This document shows positions 54,501 to 64,000 of a DNA stretch of 64,000 nt, one piece after another; positions within the stretch are counted from its first letter, which is position 1, and each line of letters opens with the position of its first letter. Position numbers and translations under genes: made by a program. The DNA is from Phalacrocorax aristotelis (lineage: Eukaryota > Chordata > Aves > Suliformes > Phalacrocoracidae). The stretch spans positions 8,191,682 to 8,255,681 of the forward strand of contig NC_134288.1 of assembly GCF_949628215.1 (NCBI RefSeq), given 5' to 3'. A model generated the notes under the pieces. The model saw nothing but the letters and a program-made list of their open reading frames with translations, had not been told where the DNA came from and ran no database searches.

Positions 54501-56460
54501 TTTTAAAATGAGGCCATCTTATAAAAAGGGAATTTATTTATGATATCTCAATTTAAAAGAATTTCTCTAAAATGACACTGTATTTAGAGAAGGTAAAACA
54601 ACAAAAACATACTGCTTTTTTACTGAGAGGAAAACAGCTTTTTATATATGTAATTAAGTCTTAAATTACTATTGGCAAAACTATTTTAGCCTAGCTAAAC
54701 TATGAAAATACAATGTTATTTGATAGCATTTTCATTGGTGTCTTACCATTTTTGAACTAGAGTAGAAAAGCTTGGTAGTACGGCATGATCTTAGTCAGCT
54801 AAGATCCTCATGACGTCTTCAACTTTGACTTGATGTATTTTAATCACTTACTGCATCTTTTTTTAGCGGCTCTCAGGGCATTAAACGTAACCTCATAGTA
54901 GCTGTATTGAGCTGTTATGCCTATTTGCATAGATGGAGAAAGGACTCTACCTGTGCCTGCTCAAGAAATGACTGTTTGACCTTGCCTACGAGCTGGCAAT
55001 TGTTTTGTTGGCCGCTCTTAAATTGAGTGGTTGACTATTCCTGAAGCAGGTTTTAAGAGCTTTGCATGATTATCTTCTTGCCCAAAACTTTTGTGAATTG
55101 AACTAACAAAAAGGAGATTGTTGGCAGTATTTTCAGCTGGCATAGCTGTTCGTAAGATATCTGTCTGTCCTCCCTGGGTACCTACACAGAGGGCTGAGAC
55201 CAGAATGCCTTTCATCATCACAAAGTGCTGTGAATGCCTTTAAGATTCTGTGTAAGATCATTTTACCAATTTTCAAACTGCATTTTTCTGGAGAATTAGT
55301 AATAGCTGCCACCTGACTGATGTTTTTTCCTGTAGGTTGTCATGTGCATTATCTTGAACTATTTACCATCTGGTTGGTTTCAGGGTTTTGAAAACTGAGT
55401 TCTACTTTATTTAACTGGCATCTTCAGCATAAAGTTCTTCTGCATGTCTGGCATATTTAGTCATTTTACCTCTTCACAATTATATTGACTCTCGTAATTG
55501 TGCACTGTGGTGGAGATCTGAGTATGCTAACATACATGTTCTCAAGTTTTTCTGACTTGACTGCTGCCTGTTTTGGAATGGTTTAATTCGATGTTGTTTA
55601 CCTGGCAAGTGTATGTTGTGACTTGCCATTCTACTTGGTATTGAGTCAGAGTTGCCACTCGCTCATGTCAGTGTCTGTGTAACCCCACCCCTTTCTGCTG
55701 TGTTGAACATTCTTAGGTTACTTTGCTTCTGAATTTGCCTTAACTATGTGCTTTATACACTTCTCTTCATGCTGCCTCATGTTATATTGTCTGTTATTGC
55801 ACCAAATTGAGAACTCTTCATCCAAATCTTCACTTAAAGTCCTCTTTCCTCGTGGTGTGCAAGGCCAATAAAGATGTGATAAGTTTGTTGCTCTCCGTGT
55901 TCAAGTGTGGTTGATACTCACTTCCCAGATCAAGTGGATGCCAAAGCACAATCACAGATTGTGTCATTCAGTATTTGCTGTCTTCGGCATTTTTGTCAAT
56001 CTCTTAGAGAATAAAACTGGTCTGAGCATGGATTTTGGGATACTCCACAGTGTACTGATTCACTAAGTCAGTAGTCCCTGAGGTGAAACTACATTTGCTA
56101 GTGCTGGTATTTTGAGTCCAGATGTAATTCTCTCCATTAAAATTTTAAATCAGAACTACTGATTAGGAGATGATATAACCTGAACCACTGATACAGAACG
56201 GAGGCATACAGTGGAACAAGAAGCCAGTTCTATGTTCTTCCCCTAGTTCTGTAACCGTGAAAGGAGTGGAGACTAAGATGCACCTTCTTTTTCTGTGCCA
56301 AAGCAAGACACTATATTACAAATGTCTCACATCCAGACCATTTTCTATTTCTAGGGCTAGGTATTGCTTGTTTTCCTGTGCAAGACTGAAAAGCTGAAGA
56401 TTTCTGTACCCAAGAACCACAACTTCAATGCCCATCCTTTGGGAGTAGATAGGGGGATGG
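51524..56460. other. Gene-poor stretch
   Basis: AT-rich with no repeat I recognise. Isolated acceptor-plus-open-frame pieces occur near 53350 and 53620, and on the minus strand near 52509-52549 and 53030-53110, but none chains in phase with another. An AATAAA near 53536 could be a distal polyadenylation site of the preceding gene. Confidence 0.5.
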
Positions 56461-56469
56461 CTTGTTTTG

Positions 56470-57420
56470 CGGTCAACACCCTGAGCCGAGTATTGCCAAG
56501 GCCGCTGTGGGGACCGGGCAGGGCGCGGCCGGGCTCCTTGGGCTGCCCGGCCTCACGCCAGGGCAAGGACGAGTCCTCGTTTGACAAGAACCAAAGTAAA
56601 TCCCCGCAGCTCCGCTCTGGCCGCGCGTTCGGAACCCTTTCCGACAATTCTGTGCCGGGCTTGTCCCGCCCTCCCCTTTCGCAAGGTCAGTCTTTCCTGT
56701 TTGCCAGCACAGCCTCGCCGCTGTCACTTGCAGCCCCGCTGCTGTGATAGGGCCGAGAGCCGGCGCTACCCCTTAGATTGCTGGCCTGGTTTTCAACTAA
56801 AACGGGGGGCGAGGGGACCCCCTTCTGCAGCCCTTAACTTCTGCCTCGCTGCTGCGGGGCTTCGCGCCGCTCCTGGGCCCGCTGCCCCGAGGGGCGCCGA
56901 GGGCGGGGGCCGCTGCGCTCCGCTGCGGCGCCGGGCCGCAAGGGGTTAAGGGCGGCGCTGCCCCCGCCGCGCGCTGGGGCCGCCGCGCGCTCATTGGCTG
57001 CGGAAAGGTGAAATTGAAACCACGGTAAACTTTTGACCCCGCGGCCGCGCTGGTGGAACGCCTTCCCCTGCCGGCGCCCGCGGCTCGTCCCCCCGTCCCT
57101 GAGCGGGTTCCCTGGGATCGTGCCGTCCCGCATGCGGCAGCCGCCCGAGGGCGGGGGCGCGCCCGCGCGAGCCGGTGCTTTGCGTGCCCCGCGGACGGGG
57201 GAGCTGCGCCGCGTCCAGCCGCAGCCAGCTTCCAAAACCCCCACCCGCACGCCAGCAGGAGGCCGCTCGTCAGCTTCCAAGATGGTTTTTTTTGGTGTGG
57301 TTAAAAACAAAAAAACAACCACCGAATTGATGCTGACTATCGCGGCTAATTAGAAAGTGGGGAAGGGAGGGTGAGTCATCGGGCGGGCTGGCGGCAGTCA
57401 GCCCTGCTGCTTGATAAACG
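56470..57420. promoter_or_regulatory. CpG-island promoter with inverted CCAAT box and ISRE-like site
   Basis: Dense CpG from about 56.5 to 57.4 kb. An inverted CCAAT box (attggc) at 56993 is followed by tgaaattgaaacc at 57009-57021, which fits the GAAANNGAAA core bound by IRF/ISGF3 factors. On the plus strand a first exon could run from about 57050 to 57370, ending ggagg|gtgagt. On the minus strand a gtgagg donor at 56556 could end a first exon. It may be bidirectional; the rightward reading has the better donor. The long open frames across it (both strands) are an effect of GC richness. Confidence 0.65.
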
Positions 57421-60400
57421 TGGTGTTTTTTGAGAGCGAAGTGATTTCTCCGTACTGAAAACCGAGGCAGAAACGTCTCGTTACTACTTCGTTCGTAGGC
57501 TGGTGCGTTAAATGCATATTTACCTAACTGTAGCTGTTCTACTCTTCCGTATCTTCCTTAAACAAAAGAATATATTTGTTCAGTCTGGGAGACAAGCGGT
57601 GCCAGCTGAACTTCACTGGCAACTTGAAGAGTGTCAGGGGCCCATGGAAGCCAAGGCTATGAATTTTTATTTAGGGAGGCCGCCTCTAACGCATTCTGGA
57701 CCGAACTGGAGCGTCTGTCACTCTCACACTATGCAGTTTGTCACAACAAAAAAATATCTGTGGTCGAGAACAGTCACCTTTCCCCTGTAGCTTTGCCAAA
57801 CCAGACAAATTAAAGTAGCATTACGTTTTCAATGAAGTATGAATACGAGATTCAGTTAATCCACGTTTCTTTCCCCTTAAACACGTCTGTCTTCACTGAC
57901 AAAAGAATGGCTGACTTGGTTACCTTGCTGCATCAGCTGCCATTTTCTCCCTCCCCTGCTCCCAGGCACAGGTATCAGCCTGCTGTTCTTGCTGGGACAT
58001 TAAGCTTACTGAACGTTAAGTGCCACTTAATCAAGGAGTCACTCAGCACCTGACTTAGAGATAACATTCAAAACTCTTCCTCAACAAAGAAACTTGATTC
58101 CTGACTACTTGAGGCTGATGTTTTCACCTCTCTAGTGGCTTGTTCTTGCAAATAGTTTCATCAGACTTATGCAGCGTGTTGGTTTTCCTAATGAGAGATT
58201 TGGGTGGGGTGGGACCCTCAACTGCTGTGATTTGCATTTTTAAAAAAATTCAGTTCAATAAGCAGCGGAGTGGTTAAGTAGTGTTTAGTTTACGGCAGTG
58301 TTAACATAGTAGGACAAGGCTGAAGGCTCGGTGTGGGCTGTTTTTGGAGTGCTGCTGTTCTCACTGCAGTTTTGTCTGGGAATTGAGGGAGTCTCCTGAA
58401 GCACTGCCAGCAGCATCAAGGGAACAATGAATATAATATGATTAATAGCAGATCCCCTGCCCCCTCTTGTGTGCAGTTCTCCTTGCAACTGCAAAAGAAA
58501 CATGCGCTTGTAATGATAGTTGGTGGCCTCCCTGTTCGTTCCAGCTAGTGTTCCCAAGCAGCAGCTATTATATAGTTTATTTTTCCCCACTCCCTGTGAT
58601 TCTTTGTTCTGTCCTCCCTGTGCCTGTGTGCGTCCTGTCTGCTTCTCATTGTCCGTTTTGTGGCAGTTCGTCTGCCTTCACAGTGGAGCTGCACTGAAGC
58701 TGCAAATGATACTGCTTATCACAGTGAAATGGAATAAATGTTCTTCTAAAGGAAAGAAGAGAGAGTAACAACTGCTAGGCCCTAAGAATCACTTGTGAAT
58801 TCTGTTTCTGAAGTGTCATTTAAATTTCTCTATCTGAAAGGCTCCTCTTGATCAGTTGCGTGCTTGCATTGTGGTAACATTGGGTTTACGTGCCTTTTAG
58901 TGTTAGAAATTGGTGATCTCTAAAAATATTATTGCATGTGCCAGCAGTAGGGTGGGAAACTGGCAAAAAAATGAAAGCTGACTCTCGAGCTAAAGAAACA
59001 CAAATTTCACCAGATTTGTAAATCCTATAACTTCAAAGTGTCCTACTTTGGGGGGAGTGTTACTGAAGACTGTTATTGAGAGCTAACTGCTGATCATGCG
59101 AAAACCACTAGTGTAACCTTTACTTCTAATGAAAATGGCCAGAAAGAGGGGTATCAGGGATACCGTCAATACATTTTGTAACCAAAAAGCATTAAACACG
59201 CAGTCACAAAATGAAAAGAAAATGTGGTCTTCTGTACTGTTTTATTCTGTGCCTTTATTCAGAGTAGATGTTGAGGTTGGTTACATCTCCCCAGTTTCTT
59301 CAGGGGGGAATTGCAATCTGCTGCTTTGGAGCTGCCCTCTTAGAATTTTCAGCCCCCCCCATTTCCAAACTGTGAATGAGAAATTTAAAAAAAAGTTCAC
59401 ACCAAGGTGTTTTCATCTCTTCTTTCTGTTATCTAGAGTAAGCAGTTCCTATTGTCACGTTTCACTGAAGGGTGGAAAGATGAGTTAGAGGAAATGCTAG
59501 AGCATAACCTCTCAATTTGGAAAATTATTTTACACTCCAAAACTCATCAGTACTTCTGTGGTGTGCTTCAAATTTCTGCTGGCTAATTTCCCCTCAGTCT
59601 CCTGGTTTTGATCACAGAGTTGTACAGTGAGCTGGACTCTGGCATCTAGTATTGAAGCTTGCCACTTCCCGCTAAGTTGGGTCCTAAATGTCACGCAGGC
59701 ACAAATGACGCTGAAAAAGAGTAGACCCGTAGTAGTTGGAACTTAGATTTTTGTTTGTTTTTAAAACATTGCCATTGTTTCTGTCTTCTGCTTTTATTTC
59801 TGTTTCAGTTAGTGTTGAAACTTTCTATCTGCAGCCCAAGTGTTTCATCATGGGATGCAATAAGTGGCTTTTTCTCTGCTGCTTCCTCAATAGGTTCATC
59901 TCAGAACTGTTCTGTCTGCATCCTTGTTGCAGATCTCCAGTGAGGAGTAAACTTCTGGTCCTCTACAAAATTAGTGGGTTGGGTTCCTGAAATGTAAAGC
60001 TCTCTTTGAATAGCTGTGTAAGATATGGAGATTTACCTTTTCTAAGAAATACGTTGATCAAATCTAGAGTTTCTCAACGGACTTTCAACCAAGTTTAATG
60101 TCCAGTTTTGCTCTAGCATTGGAACAGGTTTATAGCAGCAACTTCTTAAAAACAGTCAAAAAAACCCAACAAAGCCAAACAAACCAAACGCCAGTGTATT
60201 CATTCTCTCACCTTCTCTGCTAGCATCATAATTTTTGTAAGTTCTCTTGAATGCCATCGGGATGTAGCAAGATGAACAGATGCAAAAAATTTTGAGCTGC
60301 AGACATGTTGATTCCTTTAAGCATATGTGTACATACACACAGTCTTGTTTCTCTGGCACTAGAGTTCAGGAATTGGTGTCAAGAAATCTGTCCTCTTTTT

Positions 60401-63400
60401 TTTTTAAAAATATACAAAACAGTATGTAGAAAGCAGTGTTTTTCAGATAGAACAAAGTGGTGTGATCTCAGTGAAGCAGACCTCCTGCTGTGAGTTGTAT
60501 TTCGCCTCCTGCACTTTCTTGAAAAATGGGGTAAGTACAGGGATTGGCTGCTGTAGCTGAAAGGACTTGATGCATTTATTATCTCTGTAGGTTGCATTAT
60601 CTATACAGCTGTCGCTCATAAAGGTTTCTGGATTGATGTGCCCTAATAGCCAGGTTGTTCCTAGCTTCTGTTGTAGGCTGAGGTCTTCTCAGGCCACAGG
60701 GACAGTAAACAGTGACTTTCCTTACTGATTTCTCCTGAAGTAGCAGACCAGGGTGTTTACTCTGCAGTCTTTTTAGAAGACCCTGCTGTATTTCCAGCAC
60801 AGTTTAAAACTGGTTTTAGGTTGTTTGTTTGTGGGTCTTGCGGTGAAGGGGTAGGACAGGACAGGACAGGACAGGATTGCTCAAAGAAATTCCACATGCT
60901 AATGTAGAATCCTCTCTGCAATTCACATTCACGTTTTTTTGGTGTGTTGTGGAAAGCTTTCCTTATCAATCCTATTTTGTCAGTAGCTCTGGTTTCCCTA
61001 AACTTTCCTTCTGGTGTTTATTGAGCATATAGTACTTGTCCTTTTGGATTATAATCAGTATAACCTATCTGGCTACTTCTCAAAGCAGTACATGAATTTT
61101 AAATAGTAGAGACACCACATCCCTGAACAGATGGAGGAAGGAAAACAGAAGATTGGCTGAAGTGCTCTAACTGTTGCATTTACTCATTTATGGTATATAG
61201 TCCTCCTTACAATAGTCTCCTGCAGTCTAGATCTGAAAGGCTGAAACAACAAAAGGGATCAACTTTACACTTTGTGATATCAAAAATTCTTCATGATGTA
61301 TCACTGCATGGTGCCCATTGTTCGCTCCCTCCTGTCATGTGGCAGTAGAAATGTATAGTTTTCTTAAAGATAAGTAAATTAAAAGCACGATACAGTAATC
61401 CTTAAAATAATACTATTGTAATCCTTACAGTAAACAATTTTAGTTCTCAAGATAAAAATAGGGAATGTCCTGATAAATTAAGCATCTGACAAATACAAAT
61501 AGATCCAGAGCAAAAATGATATGCCAGTATGTCTTTTGTCTTGCTGGCTCCACATGCTATTGTAGTCTTTCGTAATGACGCTGTGAAATACAGGATGAGT
61601 ATTTTTCAGTTTGGATGTTACTACTTAAACAGATTCCCATTTCCAGCACTAGAACAGACCACTGCAAACATTCTTCCATAATAAACCTCAGGGCTGTGAT
61701 GTGATAGAGAACAGAAAAATTAGTGATGCCTATCTGAATTTTTTTCAAGTGCTAAGCTTTGTCTGTCCCAGGGAGGAAAAAGGACCCTGTGTACTGAACA
61801 TAGACAATTACAGAAAGTTTATTTTATTTGAGGGAAGCATTTCTTATGTCTTACAGTAGGAGAAATAATGTTGCTTTTTATTCAATGCCTATTTAATGTA
61901 ATTATAAATAGAAGGGGCAAACCTGAATTATCCTGGCTATGCAAATGGAGGAGGAAGGGGAATTGCAAGCTCTGTGATGGTCACAGTCTTTTAATTCATC
62001 TATGACTGCTGTTCGTAAGAAAAACACCCGTGAGGATAGTAACATTTCCAGTAATACTAATTTCAGGAATTTTTAATTAATGCTTTTATATATATTGAAT
62101 ATATTGATAACTTTAATTATGCTTCTTTTTGTCTTTTCCAGCTTCTTGTACAGAATATTCATTAGGTGATTTGTTATTTCAAAAGCTGTCATTCCCTTTC
62201 TTTTCTCCACAATACGGTTAAAGTAGGAAAAGCAGTTCTGTCTCTTTGTTTTAGCTTTCTTTTGTTTTTTTCACCTTGATTCTCTACCACCTATATAATG
62301 TTCTCCTGGGTCCTGTGTCAGCATTGCTCTCATGTTGTTGTGACAGGATTAGAATTGAGGATTTCAGTCAGAGGAATCTTATTTAGAAATATTCTAAAGT
62401 TGAAAGTAAAGAAAACTAAGATCAATATGAAGCTTGCTTAAGCTTGCTATAAGAGGCAGAATGGTTATTTGGAGAGAGAATAAATGTTTGAGGTTTTCAG
62501 AAGCTGAATAACAGAGCATGACACATAAAACCAGTCTGGAGTCTGGTGTGTTTTATGAGGAGGACAATGGGGGCATCCTGTTAAATGAAAAGGAAAACCA
62601 TTTAAAATAGATTTTAAAAAAATTTACTTATACAGTTAGCAGGCACATGATATCAGGCAAGTTATTAGTATACTAAAAAGTATTTTGTCTTTTTTGAATA
62701 GGGAAATATTTATAGTTAGTAGATCTTATATTTATAAGGGTATTCAATGGCATGTATTAGTTTCCTACTGGTTCCTGGGAAGCTAAACCTCCCTTTGGTG
62801 GATTGACCCTTTTTCAGTACTGAGTAAGGTGAGGCTCTGATATGATACGACATAGTGAATTCTATGCCTCTGTGGCAAACGGGTATTGGTAATGAGCACA
62901 TTAGTGCCAGAAATGCTATCTTTATTTGAAGGAAATGACCCTTCTCTTTGCTTTCTTGTTATTTTATGGGTACATAATATAAATATTAATTATGTCTTTT
63001 CAGGTATGCAGAACATACTTTCCGATCTTTCTAGAAGTAAAAGCATTCTAAGTTGTAATTCTCGTAGTTGCTTGCCTTTACACTCTGTCAGAGCAAGATT
63101 AATACTGTTTAATGGCACTGTTATACATAGTAGACCATTCATGCTGTCTTCTTAGTGTCCTTCTGTTAATGGTTTTATGAAGTTTCAGGGTAGCTTCTGA
63201 GAAACTTTGAAGTCTGCTAGTCATTCATTGGCTCAAAAAGTTAGGAAAATATTGAGTTGCTGAGCTGTAAAGCAAAATTAGTCCTTGCTTTTGGGAAACT
63301 TAATGCAGTGTGTCTCTGAAGTGCAATCATTTAAAAACCTGCCTTTTTTAAAGATGTTTTAAAGATTTTTTCAGTCCTATAAACTAGCAGACCTAAGACA

Positions 63401-64000
63401 ATTTTTCAGTCGTGTCTTAGATGCTCTGATGAGAAACTGAGGAACTTCTGCCCTGCTTGTACCGTGTGACGGTTATTTGTCAATCCTGAACCACTGCAGT
63501 TTGCAGAATGATGTTTTAAGATACCAGTTTCATTTTGCTTAAAAAGCTCCACTGTGATGTGTGACATCTTAGTGGCTAGTAATGAGCAATTTGTCCATGA
63601 GTAGCTGCCCATGCAGTAATGGCAGGGCAGTAAGTGGTAACCCTTTCACTTGCCCAAAGATATTAAGAAATCCCCACTCATCATCCAGAGTTCTGCACAG
63701 ATCCTTGAATTTTAAAGAACATCTAGACCTAGGAAAGATGTGTATAGCAGTAAAAATAACTGGTGTTTACTGCAAAATTGCAGGATTTGTGGCTCTTGTA
63801 ATCTGAGGCAGTGTTACCCTTCATAGATAAGGGGCATTTACCTCTTCCATGACAGCTGGATGCAGTTTACCTCTCATCTGAACTAAACTTCACTTTGGTT
63901 TTAAGTGTGACAGATTTCGCTTTAGAATGAATGAAAGAATCTAGTAATCTTTCTAAAAGTTATGAGAATAGAAGGAAATAATTTAAAGACTAAGAAAACA
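57421..64000. other. Probable first intron of a right-going gene, or spacer
   Basis: No recognisable protein and no repeat element. Two plus-strand pieces have exon character: 60447-60530 (28 open codons, cttttcag-type acceptor, strong gtaagt donor) and an open frame from 59440 (SKQFLLSRFTEGWKDELEEM and on) after a strong acceptor but without a good donor. With no neighbour to join, both are only candidates. Confidence 0.4.
60853..60876 (+). repeat. AGGAC pentanucleotide repeat
   Basis: Four full units and a partial fifth. Short simple repeat without evident role. Confidence 0.9.

Noticed and set aside
57283..57351. ATG-initiated frame beginning MVFFGVVKNKK as a protein start
   Set aside because: It stops after 23 codons, before the gtgagt donor at 57371, so it is more likely 5' UTR or a short upstream frame.
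56357..57353. Long open frames on both strands of the second CpG island
   Set aside because: Overlapping frames in both directions with biased composition; one apparent start is a TTG. No protein family recognised.

Overview
The window is vertebrate nuclear DNA, almost certainly from a bird. It is AT-rich with small genes interrupted by GT-AG introns, it carries several CR1 LINE copies (one with readable endonuclease and reverse-transcriptase reading frames), and it holds two solo LTRs of a type I recall as widespread in avian genomes. There is no sign of prokaryotic organisation. Most long open frames are chance or repeat-derived; genes had to be read as exon chains with matching splice phases.

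Left third (1-20.2 kb): a TRAM-family gene on the + strand, encoding an ER translocon-associated multi-spanning membrane protein. Ten coding exons are visible from 4238 to the stop at 18871; the first exon lies left of the window. Its fourth intron here contains a 3 kb CR1 element whose 5' part is inverted. The 3' UTR probably ends near 20.15-20.18 kb.

Middle (20-27 kb): a mostly empty spacer with one CR1 tail and two exon-like segments (25738-25854, 26523-26542), followed by a CpG-island promoter at about 26.76-27.76 kb with ZNF143-like motifs, a TATA-like box and a YY1-type initiator.

Right-centre (27-51.5 kb): a second + strand gene that I could only recover by joining small exons: 27606, 30163, 32226, 37058, 40321, 46307, 47508, 47941, 48449, 48780, 49958 and 51360, all with compatible phases. 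It would encode about 230 residues of largely helical protein that I do not recognise. Its introns hold two opposite-facing solo LTRs, a 51-bp repeat pair, a 23-base C run and a perfect 29-bp tandem duplication. This gene is the main candidate for something undescribed, but it is an inference from splice grammar alone.

Right end (51.5-64 kb): a gene-poor stretch, a second CpG island at 56.5-57.4 kb with an ISRE-like site next to an inverted CCAAT box, and then sequence in which I see no secure exon. The island probably starts a gene that leaves the window on the right, or one reading left; direction is not settled.
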